A stretch of 64,000 nt of DNA from Leptospira chreensis (lineage in GTDB: Bacteria > Spirochaetota > Leptospiria > Leptospirales > Leptospiraceae): assembly GCF_016919165.1 (NCBI RefSeq), contig NZ_JAFFPS010000015.1:1-64000 (forward strand), given 5' to 3'. A model generated the notes under the pieces. It saw only the letters and a program-made list of their open reading frames with translations. It did not search any database and was not told where the DNA came from. A program made the position numbers and the translations under genes. Of this stretch, positions 38,777 through 47,428 are shown piece by piece (position 1 is the first letter of the stretch; the number at the start of each line of letters is the position of its first letter).

Positions 38777-39943
38777 ATGTATAGCCAATTCACAGAGCAA
38801 CAACTTGAAATCAGAGATTTAGTTCGTAACTTCGTAAAAAAAGAAATCCCACATGAAGTCGCATTGCACTGGGATGAGAAGAACCAACACCCAACAGAAC
38901 TCATCAATAAAATGCGTTCGGAACTCGGAATTAACGGTCTTGTCATTCCGGAAGAATACGGTGGATGGGGACTCGGTGCGATTGAACAGTGTTTAGCCAT
39001 CGAAGAACTTTCTCGTGGATGCCTGGGAATCGCTCTCGGATTTGCCTACACTGGTCTTGGAGTTCTTCCAATTCTAAAAGGTGCCACTCACGAACAAAAG
39101 CTAAAATGGCTTCCAGAAATTGCGGACGGAAAGTTCGGAGTTTCTTTTTGTTTGTCTGAGCCAGGTGCTGGATCTGACGTTCCTGGTATGACCACTCGCG
39201 CAGAGAAAAAAGGCGACAAATGGATCATCAACGGTGCGAAACAATGGATCACTGGTGCATCTGATGCACAAGCCTTTACTGTATTTGCTTATACTGATAA
39301 AAACCGCGGAACACGTGGTGTATCTTGTTTCTACGTTCCACGTAGTGCTAAAGGTCTTACTGTTGGTAAAAAAGAAGACAAACTCGGAATCCGTGCTTCT
39401 TCTACTCACCAAGTTATTTTTGAAGATTGTGAAGTCGGTGAAGACGCACTCGTAGGAAAAGAAAACCTAGGTTTCGTTTACGCTCTTCAAACATTGAATG
39501 CTTCTCGTCCATTCGTAGCAGTTATGGGTGTGGGTGTGGCACAAGCCGCTCTTGACCACGCAGCTCGTTACGCACGTGAGAGAGAACAGTTCGGTGTTAA
39601 AATCGGAACTTTCCAAGCAGTGCAACACATCTTAGCTGATATGTCTATCAAAGTAGAAACTGCAAGAGAGATCACTTACAAAGCAGCTCGTCTTTCTGAT
39701 GCAAATGATCCTAACCTTCCAAAATACTCTGCGATTGCAAAAGCATACGCATCGGAAATTGCGGTTCAGAATGCTACTGACGCAGTTCAAATTTTTGGTG
39801 GATACGGATATACAAAAGAGTATCCTGTTGAGAAGTTAATGAGAGATTCAAAAATCCTCACGATCTTCGAAGGAACCACTCAAATCCAAAAGAACGAAAT
39901 TGCAGCTTACGTAATCAAAGAAGCAGCTTCTAAAAAAGACTAA
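38777..39943 (+). CDS. Acyl-CoA dehydrogenase
   Basis: ATG 38777 (MYSQFTEQQLEIRD) with AAGGA upstream is the real start; the frame opens at 38546 only by chance. The 388-residue product has the FAD and substrate motifs CLSEPGAGSDVPGMTTRA, WITGASDAQAFTVFAYT and the catalytic Glu in ILTIFEGTTQIQKNE. It oxidises acyl-CoA in beta-oxidation. An intrinsic terminator follows at 39983. The lipoprotein hydrolase is divergently transcribed across 118 bases. Confidence 0.95.
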   Translation: MYSQFTEQQLEIRDLVRNFVKKEIPHEVALHWDEKNQHPTELINKMRSELGINGLVIPEEYGGWGLGAIEQCLAIEELSRGCLGIALGFAYTGLGVLPILKGATHEQKLKWLPEIADGKFGVSFCLSEPGAGSDVPGMTTRAEKKGDKWIINGAKQWITGASDAQAFTVFAYTDKNRGTRGVSCFYVPRSAKGLTVGKKEDKLGIRASSTHQVIFEDCEVGEDALVGKENLGFVYALQTLNASRPFVAVMGVGVAQAALDHAARYAREREQFGVKIGTFQAVQHILADMSIKVETAREITYKAARLSDANDPNLPKYSAIAKAYASEIAVQNATDAVQIFGGYGYTKEYPVEKLMRDSKILTIFEGTTQIQKNEIAAYVIKEAASKKD

Positions 39944-39982
39944 TTCGAATCTTCTAATAAGAAGACCGAAAGGTTTTTAAAG

Positions 39983-40013
39983 AACCCTCTGGTGTTTGTC
40001 AGGGGGTTTTTTT
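39983..40013 (+). terminator. Intrinsic terminator after the acyl-CoA dehydrogenase gene
   Basis: AACCCTCTG (39983-39991) pairs with CAGGGGGTT (40000-40008) around an eight-base loop, with one wobble. A T run follows to 40013. Confidence 0.88.
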
Positions 40014-40045
40014 ATTGGAGTGGTTGGCGGTACAAAGTTGGATGA

Positions 40046-40100
40046 ATGTATCCCCGCCCTGAATTGGGTGGGGTGAGTCCACCCGCCACCCAATGAGTTC
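40046..40100. repeat. Compound palindrome with two competing stems
   Basis: CCCCGCCC pairs with GGGTGGGG around TGAATT. TTGGGTGGGGTG also pairs with CACCCGCCACCCAA downstream, with a two-base bulge, so the two stems are mutually exclusive. The segment is GC-rich against an AT-rich background and fits a dispersed intergenic palindrome family; dispersal cannot be checked from one window. Confidence 0.5.
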
Positions 40101-40223
40101 CCTTTACCACATCCCAAAATTTCCCTCCATCCAATTCTTGGATTTGCAAAATTTAATATTAAGAAGTTCATCTTTTTTCATAAGAATGAGAATCAAAGAA
40201 TTTCCTACATTTGCAAAATGAGT

Positions 40224-40246
40224 AGCAGATATTACTGTGATCTGCT
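40224..40246. other. Stem-loop followed by an A run
   Basis: AGCAGAT (40224-40230) and ATCTGCT (40240-40246) pair around a nine-base loop; the following TTCAAAAAAAA would give a terminator-like T run on the minus strand. Confidence 0.4.
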
Positions 40247-40270
40247 TTCAAAAAAAATCATCTGAGCATT

Positions 40271-40370
40271 TCTGGCCACCCGGGCGGGCTAGTCCGGAGT
40301 CCGCGTTCGCTTCCCCCTGATTTGTCTATCGCCAAACCAGGGTGCCTACGGCATCCTTCCTATCCCTGGT
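40271..40370. repeat. GC-rich structured element with competing hairpins
   Basis: ACCAGGG (40336-40342) pairs with CCCTGGT (40364-40370) and encloses TGCC/GGCA. The same CAGGG can instead pair with CCCTG upstream (40315-40319). A further GCGG/CCGC stem lies at 40285-40305. The element is GC-rich relative to its flanks. It could be a non-coding RNA, a dispersed repeat, or a leader for the PAS gene 117 bases downstream; I cannot tell. Confidence 0.45.
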
Positions 40371-40458
40371 GGAAGCCAATCCAACTATATTCTGTTAGTT
40401 TTTCTATTTTGAAGTAAAAAAAGGGCTGACTCCCATTTTTCAATCGGTCAGAATCATA

Positions 40459-40487
40459 CTCCTGATTTTAGGGGGAGGTGGTTTGTT
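40459..40487 (+). promoter_or_regulatory. Hairpin overlapping the ribosome site of the PAS gene
   Basis: CTCC (40459-40462) can pair with GGAG (40474-40477) around a purine-rich loop, hiding the ribosome site GGGAGG. The 12 bases before the GTG (AGGTGGTTTGTT) equal those before the GAF gene at 33226. Confidence 0.5.
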
Positions 40488-42296
40488 GTGAAAAAGAAAA
40501 AAAACAATATGGATCCTCCTTCCTCCGTGAAAGGAGAGGGGAAAAAAAACGAACTCATCTTACGCCAGATGGAAACCTTGGGAAAACTCGGACATTGGGA
40601 GGTAGACTTCGTCAACCAAACCCTCCATTGGTCAGAAGGGGTATTCCATATTTTAGAAATGGATCCATCTTCTATGCCAGTCAACCTAGAGATCGGATTT
40701 CAGTCAGTACATCCAGACGACCGCGAACGGGCCATTCAACATATGACAGAAGTTCTAGAAACGGGAATCGATTATAATTTAGAATGTAGACTCATCACAG
40801 CCACTGGTAAAATTAAAACCATTCATTCTCTGGCTGATGTGGTTCGAAATGAAAACAACGAACCTTTACAAATCATTGGAATTTTTCAAGATGTCACCGA
40901 ACAAAGAGAAGCTTACGAATCCTTAAAACAACAAGAATTACGTTTGAGCTCCATCCTCCAATCAGAACCAGAATGTGTGAAGGTAGTCAGTCCCGAGGGA
41001 ATCCTAGTGGAGATGAATCCTGCGGGTTTACAAATGATAGAAGCTGACTGTCCAGAAGAGGCACTGGGACAAAAGGTAGAAAACTTAGTGCATCCGGCGG
41101 ATGTAAAATTCTACAAATCTCTACATGAGAGTGCTCTTCAAGGAATCCAATCGAGTGCCAGGTTTCGCATCATTGGTTTTAAAGGAACGGAACGATGGAT
41201 GGAAAGTACGGCGGTCCCTCTCGCAAATCAAACAGGAGAAATTATTTCCGTAATCAGTGTCACACGTGATATCTCAGACAAAGTCGTTTCTGAAGAAAAA
41301 CTCATTCGTATCAAACGAAACCAAGAAGCACTGATCAATGGAACTTCTGATTTGATTTGGTCTATGGATTCTCGCTTTCATTTAATTGCGGCCAACCAAG
41401 CCTTTTTGGATGTGATGGGATTTTTGCAAGGGTTCCCGGCACAAGAAGGAGATTCGGTTCTCATCATGAGCCAAGGCGAGGCCTTCTATGAAAAATGGAA
41501 GGGGTATTATGAAAGGGGACTTTCGGGTGAGTCGTTTAAAACTTATGAAAGATTTATCAGTCCCATCACCGAAAAAGAAGAACATCGCGAAGTATTTTTT
41601 AATCCGATTCGAAATGTAGAAGGGTTCATCACAGGCCTTGCTTGTTTTTCCAAAGACATCACAGACATAATGGCAAAACGAATGGAACTCATTTCGAGTG
41701 AAAAACGTTACCGTGCGCTTGTTGAAAATGGGGCCGATGTGATTGCGATACTCAGCATTGAAGGGAAGGCTAAATACGTCTCTCCATCCATCACGAAAGT
41801 ATTGGGTTATACGGAAGCCGACGCCATGCATATGAATTTATTCGATTTTTTGCACCCGGATGATGTCCCCAAAATTATCAAACGATTGGAAGAGGTTCGC
41901 TCCATCCCTCAAGGGAATTCATTGCCGAGCCATAATTTTAGAATCAAACACCAAGATGGTTCTTGGCGGTGGGTGGAGTCTACCATTACCAATCTGATTG
42001 AGGACGAAAACATTGCCGGGATTGTGGATAACTTTCATGATGTGACCGAACGGGTTGTCCAGATTACGGCCATCCAAACCCAAAATGAAAAGCTAAAGGC
42101 CATTGCTTGGACCCAGTCCCATATCGTTCGTAATCCTTTGGCAAAAATTATGGGGATCGTGGACTTAATTCAAACGGGAACCCTTTCTGTAACGGAAGAA
42201 CGGCAGAGTTTGGACCACCTCATCGAATCGGCTAAGGAATTGGACGGAATCATTCAGGACATTGTACTAAAATCGCAAAGAGTCATAGTTCCATGA
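40488..42296 (+). CDS. Four-PAS sensory protein ending in an orphan HisKA-like helix
   Basis: The start is a GTG at 40488 with GGGAGG upstream. The 602-residue product has PAS/PAC domains at about residues 25-145, 150-265, 275-400 and 405-530 (each with a closing segment like ISVTRDISDK or HDVTERV). The last 70 residues contain SHIVRNPLAKIMGIVDLIQ, a HisKA-type phosphoacceptor helix, then the protein stops with no HATPase domain. It would need a partner kinase, or it is a receiver-like phosphotransfer or dimerising protein. The next gene starts directly after the stop. Confidence 0.85.
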   Translation: MKKKKNNMDPPSSVKGEGKKNELILRQMETLGKLGHWEVDFVNQTLHWSEGVFHILEMDPSSMPVNLEIGFQSVHPDDRERAIQHMTEVLETGIDYNLECRLITATGKIKTIHSLADVVRNENNEPLQIIGIFQDVTEQREAYESLKQQELRLSSILQSEPECVKVVSPEGILVEMNPAGLQMIEADCPEEALGQKVENLVHPADVKFYKSLHESALQGIQSSARFRIIGFKGTERWMESTAVPLANQTGEIISVISVTRDISDKVVSEEKLIRIKRNQEALINGTSDLIWSMDSRFHLIAANQAFLDVMGFLQGFPAQEGDSVLIMSQGEAFYEKWKGYYERGLSGESFKTYERFISPITEKEEHREVFFNPIRNVEGFITGLACFSKDITDIMAKRMELISSEKRYRALVENGADVIAILSIEGKAKYVSPSITKVLGYTEADAMHMNLFDFLHPDDVPKIIKRLEEVRSIPQGNSLPSHNFRIKHQDGSWRWVESTITNLIEDENIAGIVDNFHDVTERVVQITAIQTQNEKLKAIAWTQSHIVRNPLAKIMGIVDLIQTGTLSVTEERQSLDHLIESAKELDGIIQDIVLKSQRVIVP

Positions 42297-42362
42297 ATGA
42301 ATTTCTTTCGAGATCGTTTAATTTATCTTGCATCTTGTACTAAATTAGTTCTAATTCGTGCC

Positions 42363-42950
42363 ATGGTTTTCTCAACTTTCCTTTCAGACTTAATTCTTTC
42401 TTTAGTTTCTTTGGCGATGGCTTACCGGTTTGTCGGAAAGTCTTCTATCCCCTCTCGTTCCGCTTTGTATGGGCTTGGTATCATTGGTATTTCCGCCGGA
42501 CTTGGTTCGATTCATTTCCTAGGTATCAACACTCTCGATTCCATCTATCGTTTCTTTGTGGGATTGTCAGGAACCGTGGGTGTGCCTCTCCTCGGTTTGG
42601 CCTTCTTTCACTTTACCTTCCGATCCCTTTCGGAAAAAACTTTTTTCCTCTTCATCGCACTTGCTTTTGTTCTCTACTTAGCGTTTACTTATCTCTATCC
42701 ACTTCCGATCTACCCGACAGTTGTTGGTGGCATTTCCATGTTCATCATTCTTATCAGTTCGCTAGTTCGTTTTCCTAGAAAATCAAATGCAGCGGTGATG
42801 GGAATCATTGGATCTATTTTGTTTATTGTCGCAGGTCTTGTGATTGGTACTAAGGGATCAACCGGATCAATTTTGAATGTTGATATCTTTCATATCTTAC
42901 TTGCGATTGCAAATTACTGTATCGCAGAGGGAATTCGAAAATTAAGCTAG
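42363..42950 (+). CDS. Six-helix membrane protein
   Basis: The frame opens with an ATG at 42297 directly after the PAS stop; ATG 42363 (MVFSTFLSDLILSL) is preferred because a hydrophobic helix then starts at once. Neither start has a clear ribosome site. About six hydrophobic helices span the 195 residues, with charged loops RKSNA and RSLSEK. I recognise no named family. It lies between the PAS protein and a diguanylate cyclase, all on the plus strand, so a signalling-linked membrane role is plausible but unproven. Confidence 0.65.
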   Translation: MVFSTFLSDLILSLVSLAMAYRFVGKSSIPSRSALYGLGIIGISAGLGSIHFLGINTLDSIYRFFVGLSGTVGVPLLGLAFFHFTFRSLSEKTFFLFIALAFVLYLAFTYLYPLPIYPTVVGGISMFIILISSLVRFPRKSNAAVMGIIGSILFIVAGLVIGTKGSTGSILNVDIFHILLAIANYCIAEGIRKLS

Positions 42951-42994
42951 ATCAAAAGAGAGGAGTTTTTTAAAATATATTTCCAAGTGTATCT

Positions 42995-44002
42995 ATGGAA
43001 AACTCCTCCGATTCAACATTAGAAAAAATACTCAAACTCCAAACAGAATTAACTGCTGCCAAACCAGATGTTCCGCATCTATTAGATCTCATCACTCTTC
43101 GTGCCAAAGAGATCACTTCCTCAGAGGGTGCTGTATTTGAACTCGTAGAAGGGGAAGATATTGTTTACCGTTCGGCCAGTGGGATTGCTGAAAAACAAAT
43201 TGGTCTTAGAATCCCCATAAAAGGAAGTTTTTCCGGCCTTAGCCTTCAGTCCAAAGAAACATTGTATTGTATGGACTCCGAAGTGGATGACAGGGTAAAT
43301 CGAGAAGCTTGCCGTCGTGTTGGCCTTCGTTCCATGATTGTGCTTCCTTTGTATTTTGATTCCGAAATCTTGGGAGTATTAAAAGTCCTTAGTCCTGAAG
43401 TAGATGCCTATTCAACTAACGATACTTATGTGTTGAATATGTTGTCTGGTACGATGGCCGCCATTTTGCACAATGCATACCGTTGGGCAGAAAGAGAAAA
43501 AAGTCTTACTTCTATGGCATACCTAGCAAGCCATGATGCACTCACTGGTATATACAACCGTTCCGCTTTTTATGATTACTTAAGAAGGGGATTACATCGT
43601 ATTCAAAACGATCAGTCCACTGTGACCATAGCCTTGTTTGATTTAGATGATTTGAAAGTGGTGAACGATACTTATGGACATGCCGCTGGGGATTTTTATT
43701 TATCCAACTTTGCCAATCGTTTGTCACATTTGGTGCCAGACCAAGACGTTTTCGCTCGTCTTGGGGGTGATGAATTTGGTCTCATTATGATCCACCAGGA
43801 ATCGAAAGAGTCCGCCATTGCCCATCTTGATAACCTAACCAAAATGGTAGAAGGCGAAGTCCAATTTGATCAGACAAAACTTCAAATCAAAACCAGTATG
43901 GGGGTGGCTTTCTATCCTGAAGATGGGTCAGAGCCAGACTCGCTACTTGCTGTCGCCGATACACGGATGTATGAAAACAAAAGGATTCGAAAAAATAAAT
44001 AA
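42995..44002 (+). CDS. GAF-GGDEF diguanylate cyclase
   Basis: The 335-residue product has an N-terminal GAF domain (about residues 15-160, with GSFSGLSLQSKETLYCMDS) and a GGDEF domain with FARLGGDEFGLIM and DALTGIYNRSAFYDYL. The intact GGDEF motif means it should make c-di-GMP. The inhibitory RxxD site five residues before GGDEF is not present (VPDQDVFARL), so product feedback by the I-site is unlikely. No EAL or receiver domain is present. Confidence 0.93.
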   Translation: MENSSDSTLEKILKLQTELTAAKPDVPHLLDLITLRAKEITSSEGAVFELVEGEDIVYRSASGIAEKQIGLRIPIKGSFSGLSLQSKETLYCMDSEVDDRVNREACRRVGLRSMIVLPLYFDSEILGVLKVLSPEVDAYSTNDTYVLNMLSGTMAAILHNAYRWAEREKSLTSMAYLASHDALTGIYNRSAFYDYLRRGLHRIQNDQSTVTIALFDLDDLKVVNDTYGHAAGDFYLSNFANRLSHLVPDQDVFARLGGDEFGLIMIHQESKESAIAHLDNLTKMVEGEVQFDQTKLQIKTSMGVAFYPEDGSEPDSLLAVADTRMYENKRIRKNK

Positions 44003-44061
44003 TTAGAAAATCGGGGGCAAAGCCAGACTCGACAATCGTTTAGCCAAAACGGAATTGGAGG

Positions 44062-44089
44062 AAAACCTTTCTCACTAAAGAAAGGTTTT
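44062..44089. terminator. Perfect 10-pair stem between convergent genes
   Basis: AAAACCTTTC (44062-44071) and GAAAGGTTTT (44080-44089) pair around an eight-base loop. GCATTTT follows on the plus strand and TCCTCC on the minus strand. It may act for both the diguanylate cyclase and the ACR3 gene. Confidence 0.6.
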
Positions 44090-44094
44090 GCATT

Positions 44095-45123
44095 TTACTG
44101 ATAGAATTTGTTCTTAAATCCAATTGCAAATTTGACAAGTAGGATGAGGGCTGGCACTTCAATGAGTGGTCCAATTACACCGACAAAGGCGACACCACTT
44201 TGGATTCCAAAGACCCCAATTCCAACAGCAATCGCCAATTCAAAGTTGTTTCCTGTCGCTGTAAAACTAACAGCCGCATTTTTTGAGTAGTCCACACCCA
44301 ATTTGTATCCGATCCATAGGCTTACAAAAAACATAATTCCAAAATACAGAAGTAGGGGAACTGCAACTCTTAAGACATCATCGGTGAGTTCTAAAATCAT
44401 ACCACCTTTCAAACTAAACATAACGACGATGGTAAATAGAAGTGCAGATAAAGTTAACGGAGAAATTTTCGGAAGAAATTTTGTTTCATAAAAATCTTTG
44501 GCACCAAACTTTTCAAACCCATAACGAGAAATAAATCCAAGAAAAAACGGAATTCCCAAATAGATACCCACGGTTTCTGCAATATCAGAAATCTGAATCG
44601 ATACTTCTGTTCCCACAAGTCCAAAGTAAGGTGGAAGTACTGTGATAAATAGATAAGCATAGAAACTATAAAAAAATACTTGGAAGATACTATTGAGAGC
44701 GACTAGGGCCGCCCCATATTCCCTGTCTCCTTCTGCCAAATCATTCCAGACTATTACCATCGCAATACATCGTGCAAGGCCGATCAGGATGAGACCTGTT
44801 CTATATTCGGGTTCATTGGCTAGAAAAAGTATGGCAAGTCCAAACATAAGGAGGGGACCAAACACCCAATTGAGGAGAAGAGAAAGTGTTAGTAACTTTC
44901 CATCCTGAAACACTTTTCCCATTTCTTTGTATTTCACTTTTGCAAGTGGGGGATACATCATGAGAATGAGTCCAATGGCTAATGGGATATTCGTAGTTCC
45001 TATAGAAAGAGTGGAAAATCCCTCCACGAGAGAGGGCAAAAATTTACCTATGAGTAATCCAATGCCCATTGCACTAAAAATCCAAAGGGTTAGATATCTA
45101 TCTAAAAAAGAAAGATTTTTCAT
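44095..45123 (-). CDS. acr3: Arsenite efflux permease, ACR3 family
   Basis: The 342-residue protein has about ten hydrophobic helices and the ACR3 signature [19 protein letters not shown] with the essential Cys, plus [14 protein letters not shown]. It exports arsenite. Its ATG follows the stop of the preceding DUF6428-like gene directly (TAGATG), so the two are co-translated. It is the last gene of the ars operon. Confidence 0.93.
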   Translation of the reverse strand: MKNLSFLDRYLTLWIFSAMGIGLLIGKFLPSLVEGFSTLSIGTTNIPLAIGLILMMYPPLAKVKYKEMGKVFQDGKLLTLSLLLNWVFGPLLMFGLAILFLANEPEYRTGLILIGLARCIAMVIVWNDLAEGDREYGAALVALNSIFQVFFYSFYAYLFITVLPPYFGLVGTEVSIQISDIAETVGIYLGIPFFLGFISRYGFEKFGAKDFYETKFLPKISPLTLSALLFTIVVMFSLKGGMILELTDDVLRVAVPLLLYFGIMFFVSLWIGYKLGVDYSKNAAVSFTATGNNFELAIAVGIGVFGIQSGVAFVGVIGPLIEVPALILLVKFAIGFKNKFYQ

Positions 45124-45663
45124 CTAACAACAACCTGCTGGTTCTTCTGCACTTTCCGATTTTGTTTTTGGCGAACAACAAGAAGAACTAGTTTTCTCTA
45201 ATTTAGGGAAGGTAACTACATCTTTAGGTAATCCACAACTTACACTGGCTTTGCATTCTGTTTTCCCATCTTTTAAATGAATGAGAAAGGATGAATCTTT
45301 AGGTTGCATTTCGGATACAAAGTATTGTCTCATGGCTGATTCCGCGTTTCCAAATTCAATTCGCAAAGTTGCATCTTCTGGTATATCCATTGATGTGGTT
45401 ACTTTTTTGAGAATGGAATTTACTTTTCCTAGTGTCATGGCCTCGGTATCTTTTTCTACTTTTGGTTCTAATACTTGTAAAATGATCTCAGACCAAGAAT
45501 CTGATTTTCCACCACAATCGACCGATTGGATATTTGCCAGCTTGAATTCGGTGATATGGTAGTTGGGGAATATGGTTTGGTTTTTTCCATATTCAAATTC
45601 CAAGTGAAGCTCTGGATATAAATCCAAATTCGTTTTAAAATCTTTCCATGTGAGTGTATTCAT
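45124..45663 (-). CDS. DUF6428-type protein with Cys-rich tail, in ars operon
   Basis: The 179-residue product sits between arsC and ACR3 and matches my recollection of a family annotated DUF6428 found in arsenic operons. The tail ends SSSCCSPKTKSESAEEPAGCC, giving two vicinal Cys pairs that could bind arsenite or another soft metal. Elsewhere Cys is sparse. A metallochaperone or sequestering role is inference. Confidence 0.75.
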   Translation of the reverse strand: MNTLTWKDFKTNLDLYPELHLEFEYGKNQTIFPNYHITEFKLANIQSVDCGGKSDSWSEIILQVLEPKVEKDTEAMTLGKVNSILKKVTTSMDIPEDATLRIEFGNAESAMRQYFVSEMQPKDSSFLIHLKDGKTECKASVSCGLPKDVVTFPKLEKTSSSCCSPKTKSESAEEPAGCC

Positions 45664-45681
45664 TGTATCCTTCTTTATCCT

Positions 45682-46104
45682 TTATAGTTCGGTTTTTATA
45701 AAATTTTCGCAGTAGATTCGTATTTCTTCTCTTGTGTTCGCAAAGGCCGTTTTGATTTCTTCTTCCGATCCGATCTTTTTGGAGGGATCAGAAAAGTTAT
45801 GATGGAAACTTTTGGCATTTGTTGGAAAGTACGGACAGTTTTCTTTGGCGTGGTCACAAACTGTGATTAAGAAATCAAATTCGATGTCTTTATACTCATT
45901 GATATGATTGGAGGTATGATTAGAAATATCAATCCCCGCTTCTTTCATCGTAGCGATGGCTTTTGGATTCACACCATGGGTTTCAATTCCGGCACTGTAG
46001 ACATTGGCTTTGTTTTTTGCATAGAACCGCATCCAACCTTCTGCGATTTGACTCCGACAACTATTTCCCGTACACAGGATTAAAATATTCTTTGGTTTAC
46101 TCAC
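45682..46104 (-). CDS. arsC: Thioredoxin-coupled arsenate reductase
   Basis: The 140-residue protein starts with GTG, overlapping the arsR stop by eight bases. It has the LMW-phosphatase loop CTGNSCRS (Cys11, Asn14, Cys16) and the redox pair Cys83 and Cys90 in VCDHAKENC, one residue offset from S. aureus ArsC (10, 15, 82, 89). It reduces arsenate to arsenite for export by ACR3. Confidence 0.96.
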   Translation of the reverse strand: MSKPKNILILCTGNSCRSQIAEGWMRFYAKNKANVYSAGIETHGVNPKAIATMKEAGIDISNHTSNHINEYKDIEFDFLITVCDHAKENCPYFPTNAKSFHHNFSDPSKKIGSEEEIKTAFANTREEIRIYCENFIKTEL

Positions 46105-46444
46105 AACAGTTCTCCGTTTTATTTTTTTTGAATGTTTTTATGAATTCGATATGTTCTGAAAACTCATCATAAGCTTTTGTGAAGTTTTCCCAATGGATAC
46201 AATAACAAGAGGAGGTTCCTTCTACATCGCCCTTGACAAGCCCCCCTTCCTTAAGTTCTTTTAGGTGTTGGGAAACTGTGGACTGGGCGAGAGGTAAAAT
46301 TTCAACGATTTCTCCGCAAACACAAGTTTGACGCTCTGCCAAAACTTCTAAGATGGCAAGTCTTGCCGGATGCGAGAGTAATTTGGTAAAAGAGGAGATC
46401 CTTTGGATCTTCTCGGGGAATTCTGCTTTTTTGTTCTGTGCCAT
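46097..46444 (-). CDS. arsR: ArsR arsenic-responsive repressor
   Basis: The 115-residue protein has the ArsR fold with FTKLLSHPARLAILEVLAERQTCVCGEIVEIL. The CVC pair in the N-terminal region is the usual arsenite sensor. The recognition helix is AQSTVSQHLKELKEGGLV. It ends CCE, another Cys pair, with no known role. It is the first gene of arsR-arsC-DUF6428-ACR3. A perfect operator lies immediately upstream. Confidence 0.95.
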   Translation of the reverse strand: MAQNKKAEFPEKIQRISSFTKLLSHPARLAILEVLAERQTCVCGEIVEILPLAQSTVSQHLKELKEGGLVKGDVEGTSSCYCIHWENFTKAYDEFSEHIEFIKTFKKNKTENCCE

Positions 46445-46445
46445 A

Positions 46446-46491
46446 GTTTATCGTAAATATACGATAAACCGACCTCTCCCATTCCCGTCAA
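46446..46491 (-). promoter_or_regulatory. ars promoter with overlapping perfect operator
   Basis: GTTTATCGTA (46446-46455) and TACGATAAAC (46460-46469) form a perfect 10-base inverted repeat with a 4-base spacer. On the minus strand, -35 TTGACG (46491-46486) lies 17 bases from a -10 candidate TTTATC (46468-46463) inside the operator. The repeat ends one base before the arsR ATG, so the transcript would be nearly leaderless and has no ribosome site. Confidence 0.75.
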
Positions 46492-46589
46492 GGGAAATTG
46501 GTAGAATTTCGGGGGAGGAAGGCCCCTGGATTTCCAAGGGGCAGTGGCAACTGAGTGGGCTTACAAAAAAAGAGAAAGAGAATCCGTTT

Positions 46590-47399
46590 CTAGAGGCCTG
46601 AGTTATCAGGAATGACTACGGGTTCGTCAGAAGTCGGGGTGTCCGGTTTGACATCGGCGGGTGTGTATCCGTTGTCATTTTGGGGTTTGGTGCGGTTGTC
46701 CCATTCTCCCGGGTTTGGTTTTTTATTTCCTTCTACAGAAAACAACCAACCATCTTCTTGTTTGTTTGTGGCACCTTGTTCATGAGGATAGGAATCAATG
46801 GGCCTTATGGTAATGGATATGTATTGGATGATTCTTTCATCTTTTACCGGATCTAAATACGCCAAACTATCGTTACGCCATCTGTTCTTTGTGCGAGTTT
46901 CACGGCGAAAACTTTTCATTACTAAATCTAAGTCTTTGGAATACTTTGCAAAATAAGCTCTAGGTGTTTTTGCCTGAACTACATAATACAATCCACCTTT
47001 CCTGTGGAATAAAAATCGATTGGAAACAATTTGTTTGTGTTCTGTATAGTGTAACACAACGAAGACGGACTCATCGAATCCAGCCACTTCGTTTTCTAAT
47101 AATTTTTCACGAACGAGTTTTAGATCTGGATACTTTGCGAGGAAGGTATCCACGGTTTCTTCAATGAACCGGTCGATGTCGTATTCTTTGGTGCGACGGG
47201 CGACATCAATTTGTAGGATGGCCTCCCTGTTTGTTTTTGAAAACTGGATACGAACGGTATCTGGATGTCGTAAAACTGACTTTGCCCAACCTCTTGGATA
47301 TTCAAATGCAAAACTTAAAGAATCTTCGATCCAAGTTGCTGCATCCAAATGAGAAAGAGTAAGACATAATAAAACAAGTAGGCAAAGTCGCTTTTTCAT
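46590..47399 (-). CDS. Secreted hypothetical protein, PsbP-like core
   Basis: The 269-residue product has a signal peptide ending LSHLDA. Residues about 20-165 (SLSFAFEYPRGWAKSV then YYVVQAKTPRAYFAKYSKDL) follow the pattern of PsbP/DUF-type lipocalin-like domains that end with an A-helix carrying K-x-x-D-x-V-x-x-S-F. The C-terminal 80 residues are polar and Pro/Asn-rich. It follows the epimerase gene by 29 bases on the same strand. Function unknown. Confidence 0.7.
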   Translation of the reverse strand: MKKRLCLLVLLCLTLSHLDAATWIEDSLSFAFEYPRGWAKSVLRHPDTVRIQFSKTNREAILQIDVARRTKEYDIDRFIEETVDTFLAKYPDLKLVREKLLENEVAGFDESVFVVLHYTEHKQIVSNRFLFHRKGGLYYVVQAKTPRAYFAKYSKDLDLVMKSFRRETRTKNRWRNDSLAYLDPVKDERIIQYISITIRPIDSYPHEQGATNKQEDGWLFSVEGNKKPNPGEWDNRTKPQNDNGYTPADVKPDTPTSDEPVVIPDNSGL

Positions 47400-47428
47400 A
47401 CTTAGAATATCGGCCCCCAGTACCTTGA

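Noticed and set aside
39977..40171. A minus-strand ORF of 64 codons
   Set aside because: It overlaps the acyl-CoA dehydrogenase terminator and the palindromes; the product reads as translated repeat, with no ribosome site.
40271..40370. A tRNA, SRP RNA or RNase P RNA in the GC-rich spacer
   Set aside because: No cloverleaf, no TpsiC-like GTTCRA motif in place, and none of the conserved SRP or RNase P core sequences; it was reported only as a structured element.
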